A stretch of 64,000 nt of DNA from Sulfuriroseicoccus oceanibius (GTDB lineage: Bacteria; Verrucomicrobiota; Verrucomicrobiia; Verrucomicrobiales; SLCJ01): the NCBI RefSeq assembly GCF_010681825.2, contig NZ_CP066776.1:2790001-2854000 (forward strand), read 5' to 3'. Shown here piece by piece: positions 42,996 through 53,036 of the stretch. Numbering within the stretch: the stretch's first letter is position 1; every line of letters starts with the position of its first letter. The position numbers were made by a program, and so were the translations under genes. Under the pieces are notes generated by a model. It was not told where the DNA came from. It made no database searches and worked only from the letters and a program-made list of their open reading frames with translations.

Positions 42996-44393
42996 CTACT
43001 GGAATTTCTGATACAGATTCCCGGGCAGATTCGGAGCTACCAACTCCTGCCATCGATCATCCCCCGCCAATATCATCTTGCGGATGTCGCGAGGCTTGAA
43101 GTGCAACAACTCCTCTACCTCACTATCCAACGCCTCGACCATCTCATTAGTGCGCATGTAATCGAGCAGCGACTGCATTGCCACGGGCACAGAGGCGCTT
43201 TCGAGCCTTCGGATGTCCCCCCCCGGCTCGCGCGCGGTCGGATAAACGTGCAAACGCACCTGGTTCTTGAACAACCGCCCGAAGCCCTCGAGGATCCCGC
43301 CTTCCAGTTCCTCGTACCAATGGGCTTCAAACAATCGCTCAAACAAAGGCAGGCCCACCAGCACGCCGATCGGCTTGTCCGTGTATCTGGAAAAGAACGC
43401 GGACAGCCGGTGAAACTGCGCAAACTTGGAGACCAATACGTTCTTGCCCAAAGCCTGTAACATATCGGCTCGTGCGACAAAGTCATTGTAATCCACTCCG
43501 CCCTCCCGTTCGCGCAGCAAGTTGTTCATTGTGATCTCCATCACTTCCACAACCTCTTCACCGGAGCCGTTCCCCAATTGTGCATTCATGCGCATCCGGG
43601 ACTGCTTGAGCATATCCATATGCACTCGGGACGGAGGTTGGAAGCCCCCGCGCAGCACCACAATCGGCTTGCGATAAAAGCACTCGGCAGGTTGCACCAC
43701 GCTGCCGTTGGCAGAGAACATTGCCGTAGGAGTCAGCCCTTTTTCCACCAGCATCAGGCTGCAGATCCGGTTGTCCACGCTGGCAAAGTCTGGCCCCACA
43801 AACTTGAGCATGTCGACCTCCACTCGCTGCGCCGTCAAGTTATCCATCAGCGAGCAAACAAAACGATCCAGATCACCGTCGAAGAACAACGCGCCGTAGA
43901 TCAAATTCACCCCGAGCACTCCCAACGCTTCCTGTTGTCGCCGGTTGGTCGGATCCAACAACCGCACATGCAAAAGAATATCGTTACTTGCGTGCCCCGG
44001 GCTCATTTGCAGCCGGATTCCCATCCAGCCATGACACTCGCCATTGTCTTTATACCCTCGGGCACGAACCGTATTCGCATAGGAAAAGAATCGCGTATCA
44101 GCCCCCCGCTTTTGCTCCAGACGCTGCGTTAGCAACTCATACTCGTGGTCGAGCATGTGCACCAGTCGCTCGCGCGAGACATAACGCTTCGTCTTGCCAT
44201 AAATGGCATCGCTCATCGTCATGTCGTAGGCCGAAATGGACTTGGCCACCGTCCCAGCGCTCGCCCCGACGTAGAAGAAATTGTTCACAGTCTCCTGACC
44301 CGCCCCAATCTCGGCAAATGTGCCGTACATTGAGTCGTCCAAGTTGATGCGCAGCACCTTGTCTTTCGTCGTCGCGTATCCTGGGCTCACCAT
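42996..44393 (-). CDS. Large conserved protein of unknown function
   Basis: 465 residues from the ATG at 44393; a GTG at 44441 would add 16 residues. The N-terminal VLRINLDDSMYGTFAEIGAG, VGASAGTVAKSISAYDM and YGKTKRYVSRERLVHMLDHE, then GVLGVNLIYGALFF and GGILEGFGRLFKNQVRLHVY, are strikingly conserved in a family spread through cyanobacteria, Bacteroidetes and Verrucomicrobia. I recall it carrying misleading database names such as TonB-dependent receptor. It has no signal peptide or membrane helices, so a cytoplasmic role is likely. No catalytic motif that I can name is present. It is encoded 57 bases after the zinc-ribbon gene. Confidence 0.75.
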   Translation of the reverse strand: MVSPGYATTKDKVLRINLDDSMYGTFAEIGAGQETVNNFFYVGASAGTVAKSISAYDMTMSDAIYGKTKRYVSRERLVHMLDHEYELLTQRLEQKRGADTRFFSYANTVRARGYKDNGECHGWMGIRLQMSPGHASNDILLHVRLLDPTNRRQQEALGVLGVNLIYGALFFDGDLDRFVCSLMDNLTAQRVEVDMLKFVGPDFASVDNRICSLMLVEKGLTPTAMFSANGSVVQPAECFYRKPIVVLRGGFQPPSRVHMDMLKQSRMRMNAQLGNGSGEEVVEVMEITMNNLLREREGGVDYNDFVARADMLQALGKNVLVSKFAQFHRLSAFFSRYTDKPIGVLVGLPLFERLFEAHWYEELEGGILEGFGRLFKNQVRLHVYPTAREPGGDIRRLESASVPVAMQSLLDYMRTNEMVEALDSEVEELLHFKPRDIRKMILAGDDRWQELVAPNLPGNLYQKFQ

Positions 44394-44450
44394 GCCCACA
44401 GTGGCTAACACAGAGCAATCCACAACGCGAGCCAAACCCACGCCCGCTAC

Positions 44451-45776
44451 TTATTCCTCCTTCCCTGCATCCAGCCCCAATAAATCGCTGAACCCAATGC
44501 ACACCACATCCACAACTTCCACCTGATTATCGACACGGGCGTTTTCCGGATAGCGCAACATCAACGTCACATCAATTCCATCAGGAGCCTTGATCAATGC
44601 GCGGTGGAGCTCACTCGCAAACCCCGGCTTGCGCTTGTCCACGTAGGCGTAGAGCAGGTTCCCGGCATCCTCGCCATGAAGCATCAAGCTCGCCCACCGC
44701 TCCGCATCAGAAAATGCAAAGTTGTGGTACTGCGAGGGCATCATCGCAATCCGTCCCCGGAACAACTGCGTCTCTGTCGGCCTCTGTTGCTTCAGTCCAT
44801 CCACATCCATCGATGAATAGCGAACAAACGCCTCCCAATCCACTCGCCACTTGTCCCCCTCGCGGACAACCACAAGATCTCGCTCGGTGTAATCAGCCAA
44901 CGCCACTTCCAACTGCACGCCAAAACGCCCGAGTCTTACAGAGCTCCCGGAAAAATACTCCGACACCCCGATTGGCCCCACCGCTTCGCCACTACGCGCA
45001 TAAAACTCATTCATCAATGGCATCACCCGCTCGCGATCCGCTACCCATTTGATCCGCTCGTCCACCGACTCGGCAGCGAAAAAGCTCTCGAGTACGGGCT
45101 TCACCTCGTTCATGAAGCGCTCTGGATCTCTGGACACACCCGCCCGCCACTCAGTCACCTGATCGTTCCCCTCAGCCTCCACAATCTCACGCCCGGAACG
45201 AGTCTCATCTTCTGCCGATCCCAGTGGTGCAGGAATCGACACCACCATCTCGCGTAACATCTGCGACGCAGTCTCCGCATCCTCAGCCGATGCCTCCTCA
45301 CCATTGCCGACCGTCGCCGCCCAGATCAAACCGCCGACGATCAACACTGCCATTCCGCCCAAAGCTACCAATGCACCGCGTTGCGACTTCCCGCCCGGCT
45401 TACGCTGATCCCATTCATCCGCAGCCCCTCCACCGGCAGCGGAGCGACTCGTGCGTGTGGCTGGCGGCGTCACGGGTTGCTCAGCTAAACCTGATGCACG
45501 CTTGGCATACGGCTCGATAGGTTGCTCAGAAACAGGTTGAGGTGCGACAGCGGCCTTCGTTGCCACATCTACAACGGCCACTTGTTTCGCGGGGATGCCA
45601 GTCTGCGCACTCGCCCCCGCAGCGCTCAATTTGCCAAAATCCACGTCACCGGAGCCGTCGTCGTAAATCATTTCCAAGCCACACACAGAACATGCGGCTC
45701 TATCAGCATGATCCACCGCCTCAACGCGGAATGTGTTCCCGCAATCGGGACATTTGAGCAATAACCAGTCGTGCAT
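44451..45776 (-). CDS. Zinc-ribbon single-pass membrane protein, unknown function
   Basis: 441 residues. The N-terminus has a CPDCG...CSVCG zinc ribbon (Cys at 9, 12, 29 and 32), a low-complexity linker with many Ala and Pro, and one membrane helix at about 135-155 (GALVALGGMAVLIVGGLIWA). The remainder is a periplasmic alpha/beta region with RVDWEAFVRYSSMDVDGL and LFRGRIAMMPSQYHNFAFSD. Similar zinc-ribbon plus helix proteins are frequent and poorly characterised in Verrucomicrobia. It is 78 bases downstream of the exporter operon and could be co-transcribed. Confidence 0.75.
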   Translation of the reverse strand: MHDWLLLKCPDCGNTFRVEAVDHADRAACSVCGLEMIYDDGSGDVDFGKLSAAGASAQTGIPAKQVAVVDVATKAAVAPQPVSEQPIEPYAKRASGLAEQPVTPPATRTSRSAAGGGAADEWDQRKPGGKSQRGALVALGGMAVLIVGGLIWAATVGNGEEASAEDAETASQMLREMVVSIPAPLGSAEDETRSGREIVEAEGNDQVTEWRAGVSRDPERFMNEVKPVLESFFAAESVDERIKWVADRERVMPLMNEFYARSGEAVGPIGVSEYFSGSSVRLGRFGVQLEVALADYTERDLVVVREGDKWRVDWEAFVRYSSMDVDGLKQQRPTETQLFRGRIAMMPSQYHNFAFSDAERWASLMLHGEDAGNLLYAYVDKRKPGFASELHRALIKAPDGIDVTLMLRYPENARVDNQVEVVDVVCIGFSDLLGLDAGKEE

Positions 45777-45854
45777 GAACTAAAGGGGGATGGCGGAAAT
45801 CTGAAACGGTGCTCATCGAATCACCGATCCGCCATCGCTGTCAACCACCCAGCA

Positions 45855-47123
45855 TCACTCGTAGCGCAACGCCTCAATCGGATCCAGACGAGCCGCTTTG
45901 AGAGCCGGGTACAATCCCGAAACCACCCCGACCACGACACTGAAGGCAAACCCGAACAACATCGAATCCACCGAGATCGTTGGTTCCAATCGCGACCCTT
46001 CAAGCAGCCCACCCAGCAGCCCCACACTCCAAATACTCACCGCCATTCCGATCAATCCACCGATCAAACTCAAAGTCACCGCTTCCGCCAACACCTGGAC
46101 AAACACATTCGCGTTCGTCGCCCCAACCGCTTTACGGATACCGATCTCGCGGATGCGCTCCGAGATCGACGCCAGCATCACGTTCATGATCCCGATTCCG
46201 CCAATCACCAGCGAGATCCCAGCGACCCCGCCCATCGCGGTGAGATAGGTTTTCCGCATCTCACGCGCCTGCTCCACCCCTTCCTCGTTGGTCTTGACCT
46301 CAAAGTCGAGCACTCCGTGGTGCGTTGATGCCAGCGCGTTGTTGATCTGCGCCACGACATTCTCCAGCTTGTCCAAACTCTCCACCCGTACCGAAATCGA
46401 GTCAACCGACGTCGGGGTCAGCCGCCTTCCCTCGGATGGGAAACGTCGCTGCACCGTGCTGATCGGAACGAAAACGCCGCGGTTCTTCCAGCGCAGGGCA
46501 TTGCTGTTGCGCCCGGACTCATTGCGGGACTCGAGCTCGTAGTTCTGCAACACCCCAACCACGGTAAACGGCACGCGGCCAATGATAATCTGCTCACCCA
46601 CGATCGTCAGCCGACCGCGAAACAACCGCTCCGCAGCCTCGTGCCCGAGCACCACCACTTGCGCAGCATTGCGCACATCTTCATCGGTGATAAAGCGCCC
46701 GTCGGCCAGGTCGTACACGTTGAGTTCAAAATAGTCCGGCACCACGCCCTTCATCCGGCTGCGGTACTCGCGGCCGTTGGCACGTGCGATATAACGGTAT
46801 TCGTTAGCCTCCGGAGCCACCAGATCAATCCCTTCGACCGTCTCGCTGATCACGCTGGCGTCTTCGAGCGTCAACTTCTTGGAGTAACGCTGGATCGCCT
46901 GCTGAGATGCCGGAGGGTCGCTATTCTCAATCATCAACTTGGACAATCCGCCCGTCTGCTTGAGCTGCTCCTCGGCCATCTGGAACATACCCGACACGAT
47001 ACTGATCGTGGAAACCAGCGCAGTCACCCCGAGGATGATCCCGAGCATGGTCAAAAACGAACGACCAGGGTGAGCTAGAATCTCCCTCCAGCCCATCTGC
47101 AATCCATTGAAAAACGTTCTCAT
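45855..47123 (-). CDS. MacB/FtsX-type ABC transporter permease
   Basis: 422 residues. The first membrane helix is FLTMLGIILGVTALVSTISI. A large periplasmic MacB core domain lies between about 50 and 290 (ARVNG-type LVAPEANEYRYIARANGREY, VVVLGHEAAERLFRGR). Three C-terminal helices follow, containing ISLVIGGIGIMNVMLASISE, RIREIGIRKAVGA and the terminal LYPALKAARLDPIEALRYE. It is the mechanotransmission half of a tripartite exporter, overlapping the ATPase gene by four bases. The substrate could be a peptide, lipid or drug. Confidence 0.92.
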   Translation of the reverse strand: MRTFFNGLQMGWREILAHPGRSFLTMLGIILGVTALVSTISIVSGMFQMAEEQLKQTGGLSKLMIENSDPPASQQAIQRYSKKLTLEDASVISETVEGIDLVAPEANEYRYIARANGREYRSRMKGVVPDYFELNVYDLADGRFITDEDVRNAAQVVVLGHEAAERLFRGRLTIVGEQIIIGRVPFTVVGVLQNYELESRNESGRNSNALRWKNRGVFVPISTVQRRFPSEGRRLTPTSVDSISVRVESLDKLENVVAQINNALASTHHGVLDFEVKTNEEGVEQAREMRKTYLTAMGGVAGISLVIGGIGIMNVMLASISERIREIGIRKAVGATNANVFVQVLAEAVTLSLIGGLIGMAVSIWSVGLLGGLLEGSRLEPTISVDSMLFGFAFSVVVGVVSGLYPALKAARLDPIEALRYE

Positions 47124-47869
47124 CGAACCTCCTTCCCATCAGATTCCTTCACCATTCCAACAAAGCTCGTCAACGCACCGGATTCCGAAACCCGCCCGTC
47201 TTCGACCACAATTGTGCGGTGCGCCACATCCGCCACCCGCGGGTCATGCGTCACCAAAACAACCGTCCGCCCGCGCTCGTGTAGCTCGCCAAACAACTCC
47301 AGCACACGTCTTGCACTCGCGGTATCCAAGTTGCCCGTCGGCTCGTCCGCCAAAATCACCCGCGGATCATTCACCAACGATCTGGCAATCGCCACCCGCT
47401 GACGCTGACCGCCGGACAACTGCCCCGGCATGTGCCCCACCCGATCAGACAACCCCACCATCTCCAAGACCTCGGCAGCGCGTTTCCTCGCATCCGCCCG
47501 CTTGCGGTGACAATACAACATAGGCAGCATCACATTCTCCAACACCGACAACTTCGGCAGCAAATTGAAGGTCTGGAACACAAACCCCACCTTGCTACGC
47601 CGAACCCTCGCCAGCTTAGACGCCGACACCTTCGCCACATCCTCACCATCCAGCAGAACCTCGCCGGCACTCGGCTGGTCCATGCAGCCCATAATGTGCA
47701 TCAAGGTCGACTTACCGGAGCCCGACGGCCCCAGGATGGCAAGAAACTCGCCCTCCCTCACCTGCAGATCCACCTCGTTGAGCGCATACACCGTGGATTC
47801 CCCCATCTGGTAACTCTTGGAGACACCGCGGAACTCAAACACCGGCTCACTGGAAATATCTGACATCAT
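47120..47869 (-). CDS. LolD/MacB-type ABC transporter ATP-binding protein
   Basis: 249 residues. Walker A is LGPSGSGKSTLMHIMGC, the signature is QLSGGQRQRVAIARSLV and Walker B is VILADEPTGNLD, followed by the switch His in VLVTHDPRVAD. The additional GFVFQTFNLLPKLSVLENVM segment is the Q-loop region of the MacB/LolD subgroup. Together with the permease it would power a MacAB-TolC-like pump. There is a four-base overlap with the permease and 48 bases after the adaptor gene. Confidence 0.95.
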   Translation of the reverse strand: MMSDISSEPVFEFRGVSKSYQMGESTVYALNEVDLQVREGEFLAILGPSGSGKSTLMHIMGCMDQPSAGEVLLDGEDVAKVSASKLARVRRSKVGFVFQTFNLLPKLSVLENVMLPMLYCHRKRADARKRAAEVLEMVGLSDRVGHMPGQLSGGQRQRVAIARSLVNDPRVILADEPTGNLDTASARRVLELFGELHERGRTVVLVTHDPRVADVAHRTIVVEDGRVSESGALTSFVGMVKESDGKEVR

Positions 47870-47917
47870 ACAATTCCGATCAGGCTTCTTCTGCGACCTC
47901 TCTGCCCGACAACTGGT

Positions 47918-49036
47918 CTAACGCCACTTCGCCCAGCGCCCCACCTCACCTCGGCGAGCCTCTACATCAAACCCCGCAGGGATCCCCAGGGTCACTGATT
48001 CCCCCTCCTCCAGTCCCGATTTGATCACCACTTTGCTCTTCGCACTGAGACCGATCTCCACCTTACGCAGCTCAAACTCATCTCCCGCATCCACAAACAC
48101 AAAGGTCTCGTTGCGTTCACGGAACAACGCAGACACCGGGATCACGAGCGCTCCCTGCTCTTCTTGGACGTCAATCGACACCAAGGAACTGATCCCCGGC
48201 TTCACCCGCTCATCGGTGTCGCGCAACACCACTTTAACCGGGAACACAACCTCCGCTTTATCCGCCACCGCCGACGGGGAAATACTGCTTACCTCGCCCG
48301 ACAGCTTCAAATCCGCCATCCCCGGAAAGGTGATCCTCGCAGCCTGTCCGACTTCCATCCGCGGCAGATCCACTTCGCTCACCTCCGCTTCAATCAACAT
48401 CTGGCCGAGATCCGCAATCTTCATCGGCACATCTCCTGCGGAAACCGAACTCGCCCCGACCATCACCTCGCCCTCGGTCACATCGAGGTTCAACACCACC
48501 CCGCCATGCGGCGCGTGAATCCGGGTCTTGCTCAAGCGGTCGTTCAAGTTCTCCAATCTGGCCTCTTGAATCCTCAGTTCGTTCTCCGCCAACTTGCGCG
48601 CGGTCACCGCATCCTCCATCTCTTTGTCCGTGGCAAACTTCTTCTCGTAAAGCTCGGCCGTGCGCTTTTCATCGCGCTCCGACTGTTCTTTGCGCAACTG
48701 ATTGGAAACCATCTGGCGTCGCAGTTCCTCGATCTCGGTTTCAATCTCCGTGCGGTCGAGCTCCAACAAAAGCTGACCTTTCTCCACCGCCTCGCCGTCC
48801 TCAACCGCCACGTTGATGATCCGCCCGGAAACTTCGGACTTCACTTCTGTCAACCGGACCGGCTGCACCGTGCCCACAAACGACACCGTCTGAACCACAT
48901 CGCCGCGCGAAACCTCGACAAACTCCAACCCGGCATTCGGATCTTCCTCTTCGGTGGAAATCATCCGCAACGAGTAAAAGCCCACGCCACCGATCACTCC
49001 CGCCAAAATCAAAAAAGTAATTATCTTACGAATCAT
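47918..49036 (-). CDS. HlyD/MacA-like periplasmic adaptor of the exporter
   Basis: 372 residues. A signal/anchor helix (IITFLILAGVIGGVGFYSLR) is followed by the split lipoyl domain (SEVSGRIINVAVEDGEAVEK; HAPHGGVVLNLDVTEGEVM), an alpha-hairpin coiled coil (ETEIEELRRQMVSNQLRKEQ) and barrel domains ending in VIPVSALFRERNETFVFVDA. It bridges the inner-membrane ABC permease to the TolC channel. Order and spacing with the flanking genes (41 and 48 bases) show a single operon. Confidence 0.93.
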   Translation of the reverse strand: MIRKIITFLILAGVIGGVGFYSLRMISTEEEDPNAGLEFVEVSRGDVVQTVSFVGTVQPVRLTEVKSEVSGRIINVAVEDGEAVEKGQLLLELDRTEIETEIEELRRQMVSNQLRKEQSERDEKRTAELYEKKFATDKEMEDAVTARKLAENELRIQEARLENLNDRLSKTRIHAPHGGVVLNLDVTEGEVMVGASSVSAGDVPMKIADLGQMLIEAEVSEVDLPRMEVGQAARITFPGMADLKLSGEVSSISPSAVADKAEVVFPVKVVLRDTDERVKPGISSLVSIDVQEEQGALVIPVSALFRERNETFVFVDAGDEFELRKVEIGLSAKSKVVIKSGLEEGESVTLGIPAGFDVEARRGEVGRWAKWR

Positions 49037-49077
49037 AACATCTAATTAAAATCTACATCCACCCTAACGGCTCATTC

Positions 49078-50688
49078 TCATGAACGTTGGTCCTCAGGCA
49101 CATCCTCGACCGCCTTCCCATCGACCAACACCACGCCAAGCGTCTCCGGCAACTGACCGTCCAGCGCCCGCAACCGGGCCAGAGACGTCAAAACTTCCAC
49201 CCGCGCCTGCAATTGCCCCAAGCGCGAACCATCGAGATCGTTCTGCGCTTCCAAGAGCGCGCGCAATGAGGAATCTCCGTTGCGGCGGCGGATTTGTTGT
49301 TCTTCAAAACGAACCTCGTTCACTTCCACCGCAGCATCGGCCGCCGCCAGTCGTTTGAGGGCGGCCTCCACAGCACGGCAGGCCTCGCGCACATCGCCAA
49401 AAAGGTCCAAGCGCTCGGCATGCACCTGCAAGCGCTCGCGCTTCAAATCAGATTCGGCCGACGCCTCACGCGCCCGCTCCGCTCGCGATCCCCAGGGAAT
49501 GCGAAACTCAATCCCGGCATTGGCAGCACGACCGTCCTGGTTGGCTGCTCCGGACCAGGCACCCCGCATATCCGCGTCCCGCCCGGAAACCCCGACACTC
49601 GCCGTAAGGTCCAATGTCGGCCGCACATCATATCGCGCACGCTCGACCTCCAACTCAGCCTGGTCAATTCGCGCACGCTGAATCGCAATCCGCGGGCTCG
49701 TCTCCAATGCCTGGGCATACCGCTTTTCCGGATCGATCAACTGCTCCACATCCGCAGGCACCCGCACTTTCTGCAGAGCCAGGTCTCCCGGCTCCATCTC
49801 ACCCAGCACCCCTAACACACGCAGCAAATTGTCGGTTGCGTCGTCGAGTTGCTTCTGCGCATCGACTAACGCGGCCTCGCGCTCAAGCAAGTTGGACTTG
49901 GCCTCCAACTCGTCCACCCTGCTGGTGTCGCGCGCCATCGTCTCCTCGAGAATAACTTTCGCCAACTCAACCGCCTGAGCTCGGATCTCCAACTCGTTGG
50001 CCGCGGCTCCTGCCTGCCAGTAACTCACCTCGACATCCCGCAAGGTATCAATCACCACCTGCATCGTCTGGTACTTGCCACTGGTCACATTGACCATCGC
50101 CAACTCGGTCGGGATCTGGTTCACCCCCCAGCCGCCCTTCAGCAATGGCTGGCGCACATTCAGCGAAAGCTCACTCGAGAAGCTTGGGTTCAACGTGGAG
50201 AACGTAGAGTTAGTCGCGCTGCGGTTCAAAGGCTGCCAATCCAGACCAACGGACGCCCCCGTTCCCAGTTTCTTTTCCACCCCCATCGAGGCAGTCACGC
50301 CATCGCTTTCCGGCTGGACCGCACCGTCCAACTCACTGGAGGCTCTGGGTTCCCGCCTATAACGTCCGGCGCTATCCGCGCTCAAAACAGGATCAAACTC
50401 AGCTCTGGCAACATCTAGTTGCAGCTCGGTCGCCACTTGCTGCTCCCTCTGAATTTCTATCTCCGGGTTCAACTCCAGCGCCGTAAGCACCGCCTCGCGC
50501 AAACTCAGCCGCCCACTCAATACTTCGCGCTGCTCCACCGGGATCACCGATCGCTTGCCCACCAACGCACCAGTCTCCGCCAGACTCATTCCCGTCATCA
50601 ACAAGCCGAAAGCAGTGCCAAAGGTGTAAGATTGGAAGGTAGTCACAGGAATGATGAAGCAGTTAAAAATCCGAGTCGCAATTCCCAT
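49078..50688 (-). CDS. TolC-family outer-membrane efflux protein
   Basis: 536 residues. A leader is followed by long repeating helices such as LREAVLTALELNPEIEIQRE and LASVDAQKQLDDATDNLL-type segments, plus the characteristic TASVGVSGRDADMR and FRIPWGSRAER strands. Two tandem alpha-hairpin repeats are expected, as in TolC. The first gene of the four-gene tripartite operon, it gives the pump its own outer-membrane channel. Start uncertain: the listed ATG gives a leader with hydrophobic TTFQSYTFGTAFGLLMTGMS, compatible with a signal peptide. Confidence 0.9.
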   Translation of the reverse strand: MGIATRIFNCFIIPVTTFQSYTFGTAFGLLMTGMSLAETGALVGKRSVIPVEQREVLSGRLSLREAVLTALELNPEIEIQREQQVATELQLDVARAEFDPVLSADSAGRYRREPRASSELDGAVQPESDGVTASMGVEKKLGTGASVGLDWQPLNRSATNSTFSTLNPSFSSELSLNVRQPLLKGGWGVNQIPTELAMVNVTSGKYQTMQVVIDTLRDVEVSYWQAGAAANELEIRAQAVELAKVILEETMARDTSRVDELEAKSNLLEREAALVDAQKQLDDATDNLLRVLGVLGEMEPGDLALQKVRVPADVEQLIDPEKRYAQALETSPRIAIQRARIDQAELEVERARYDVRPTLDLTASVGVSGRDADMRGAWSGAANQDGRAANAGIEFRIPWGSRAERAREASAESDLKRERLQVHAERLDLFGDVREACRAVEAALKRLAAADAAVEVNEVRFEEQQIRRRNGDSSLRALLEAQNDLDGSRLGQLQARVEVLTSLARLRALDGQLPETLGVVLVDGKAVEDVPEDQRS

Positions 50689-50808
50689 GCAGAGAACTGA
50701 CTAATAGCACACACGACGTCGCATCAGGCGACGCCCCAGCCTAGATTTGTTCACTAGATTACGTTCTGTTCAAATGACTTGTCTCAGACGCTAGAATAAG
50801 AAACCGTC

Positions 50809-51741
50809 ATGAGCACCGTGTCTGCCATCCCAATCATCTACAATCCGGCTGCAAAAAGCGCCCGCTCATCCCACCGCGAGGCCCAGCTCTCCGCGCTATC
50901 CCCACGCGTCCAACTGGTTCCCACCACCTGCGCCGGAGATGCCACCCGCATCGCCACCGAATTGGTCCAAGAGGGAGCCACCACGATTGTAGCCGCCGGC
51001 GGCGACGGCACCATCAACGAAGTGGTCAAAGGAATCGCCGCCTGCGGAGACGCCGCCAAGGACGTCCATTTGGGCGTACTTCCTGTTGGTACCGCCAATG
51101 TGTTTGCCCAGGAACTTGGCCTACCGATGCTTGAGATGGGACTCCCCGGACTGGGGATGCACCGCTGTTGGAAGATTATCGAAAGCGGTGCCACCCGCAG
51201 GGTCGATGTCTGGACCGGCAATGACATGCCCTTCATCCAACTGGCGGGAATCGGCTTCGATGCCGCAGTCATCAATGAAACCAGTTGGGAGCAGAAGAAG
51301 ATCGCGGGCCCTCTCTCCTACCTCATGAACGCAGTGCGCATCTTCGGCGAATCCCACGAAAATGTCACCGTCACCAGCAACGCCCTCGCCGCCCCGCTGC
51401 AGGGCGCGTTCGTCCTGATTGGCAATGGCCAACGCTACGGCGGACCGATGCGATTCTTCCCGGAGGCCGCTAACGACGACGGGCTTCTCGATGTCATGGT
51501 TTTCAAAAAACAGGAAATCCCCGCACTGCTGAAGTTCTTCGCCGCCGTGGGGACCGGTCAGATCCCCAAATCAGGCAACGACTTCGAATTCTTCCGCTGC
51601 CACTCGTTGGACATTTCCGCGGAAGGACAGGTTCCATTCGAACTCGATGGCGAGCTCTGCGGCACCACTCCGGTCGCGATCCGCCACGCCGGCACCATCA
51701 ATGTCAAAGTGCCTGCGAAAAAATCGAACGTGGACCTGTAG
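50809..51741 (+). CDS. Diacylglycerol kinase-family lipid kinase
   Basis: 310 residues. IIYNPAAKSARSS at the N-terminus, the nucleotide-binding AAGGDGTINEVVKGIA (about 60-75) and GVLPVGTANVFAQELGLP define the DAGK catalytic fold (YegS/DgkB type). Members phosphorylate diacylglycerol, sphingoid or related lipids at the inner membrane. The C-terminal domain has NGQRYGGPMRFFPEAANDDG and QVPFELDGELCGTTPVAI. Exact lipid substrate unknown. Single transcription unit on the plus strand, divergent from the exporter operon. Confidence 0.92.
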   Translation: MSTVSAIPIIYNPAAKSARSSHREAQLSALSPRVQLVPTTCAGDATRIATELVQEGATTIVAAGGDGTINEVVKGIAACGDAAKDVHLGVLPVGTANVFAQELGLPMLEMGLPGLGMHRCWKIIESGATRRVDVWTGNDMPFIQLAGIGFDAAVINETSWEQKKIAGPLSYLMNAVRIFGESHENVTVTSNALAAPLQGAFVLIGNGQRYGGPMRFFPEAANDDGLLDVMVFKKQEIPALLKFFAAVGTGQIPKSGNDFEFFRCHSLDISAEGQVPFELDGELCGTTPVAIRHAGTINVKVPAKKSNVDL

Positions 51742-51843
51742 CACGCTCGCTAACCCATCGGCGGCACCCAACGCATCCAATCAGAACGAATGACAATTTC
51801 GACTGCTTGACCCATCCTGCCGCATTCATTAACGTCCCTCGAC

Positions 51844-52935
51844 ATGAACTTGCGTAACCGACTCTCTTCCTCGGCTGCTGTGGCAATCACCGCATCGGTG
51901 CTGGCATCCGCCACCCTCACCACTCCGGCCGACGCCGGCATCTTCTCCAAGCTCTTCGGTGGCGGCGACAAGGAGGAGCTCCCGACCCAGACCGAGCTCG
52001 AAAAGCGCGAACAAGCCGCAGCCGAACTCGTCGCCAAAGCGCAAGAACAAGAACAAAAGGGCGACTTCAAGGACGCAGCCAAAATTTACCGCAAGCTGGT
52101 CAAAAAGTTCCCACTGACCAAGTTCACCGCAGACGCCGCAATCCGCAGCGCAGAGCTCTTCGAATCTGAAGGCGAACCAACCGACGCCTTCGACGTTTAC
52201 CAAAAGTTCATCGAACTCAGCCGCGACGACAAACGTTACGGCGAAGTGCTGAAGGCTCAGTACGAACTGGCTCAACGCTCGAAGACCGGTGACTTCAAGC
52301 GCCGCGTGGTGGGTCTCCCTCTGGACGTGCCGATGAACAAAAAGGTCGAGATGTTTGAGACCGTTTCCACCAACTCCCCGCGCAGCCCGCTCGCAGCTCA
52401 GTCGCTCTTTGCTATCGGCGAAGTGTATCAGGAAGCTGGAAAGACCCAGGATGCCATCATGGCATACGGCCGAGTGGTCAGCGCTCACGGCACCCGCCCA
52501 CAAGCACCGATCGCCCAGTTCCGCATCGGTCAATTGCACATGGCCACCGCCGCCCAGGGAGCCAAAGACACGTCGACCATCACTTCGGCTCGCGAAGCCT
52601 TTGAAGATTTCCTCCTCGCCTACCCGGATCACAAGCTCGCTCCAAAAGCGAAGGAACTACTCAAAACTGTCGACAAACGCCAGGCCGCAGAGTTGCTCAA
52701 GGTCGCAAAGTTCTACGAAAAGACCGAAAAGTACCGCGCTGCCGCACTCTACTACCGCGATGTGATCAAGCGCGGCGGTGACGAGGCCGTGGTCGAAGAG
52801 GCCAAGGCCCGACTGGCCGCACTTCAGGCAAAAGGCGGTGAACTCAACGCCCCCACCACCACAGACCCTGAAGACTCAGACGGTAGCCTGACCAAGGACC
52901 GCAAAGACTACGTCGGCCCAAAATCTGAAGATTAA
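51844..52935 (+). CDS. Secreted TPR protein, BamD/YbgF-like
   Basis: 363 residues. The signal peptide covers LSSSAAVAITASVLASATLT up to about residue 30, before DAGIFSKLFGG. The rest is a series of TPR-like helices: QKGDFKDAAKIYRKLVKKFP, SLFAIGEVYQEAGKTQDAIM, AREAFEDFLLAYPDHKLAPK and YEKTEKYRAAALYYRDVIKR, the last being the most BamD-like. The acidic tail is low complexity. With lptE directly after, a role in outer-membrane assembly is plausible, but the signal lacks a lipobox Cys, so it is not a standard BamD. Confidence 0.8.
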   Translation: MNLRNRLSSSAAVAITASVLASATLTTPADAGIFSKLFGGGDKEELPTQTELEKREQAAAELVAKAQEQEQKGDFKDAAKIYRKLVKKFPLTKFTADAAIRSAELFESEGEPTDAFDVYQKFIELSRDDKRYGEVLKAQYELAQRSKTGDFKRRVVGLPLDVPMNKKVEMFETVSTNSPRSPLAAQSLFAIGEVYQEAGKTQDAIMAYGRVVSAHGTRPQAPIAQFRIGQLHMATAAQGAKDTSTITSAREAFEDFLLAYPDHKLAPKAKELLKTVDKRQAAELLKVAKFYEKTEKYRAAALYYRDVIKRGGDEAVVEEAKARLAALQAKGGELNAPTTTDPEDSDGSLTKDRKDYVGPKSED

Positions 52936-53036
52936 CCTCCCTCAGCAGCCCGATAGAATTCACGCTGGCTGCACCATTTCGGCTTGCATACACAGCCCTG
53001 CCCCCTTTTGCTGGGCACTCTCAAACACCATCTATC

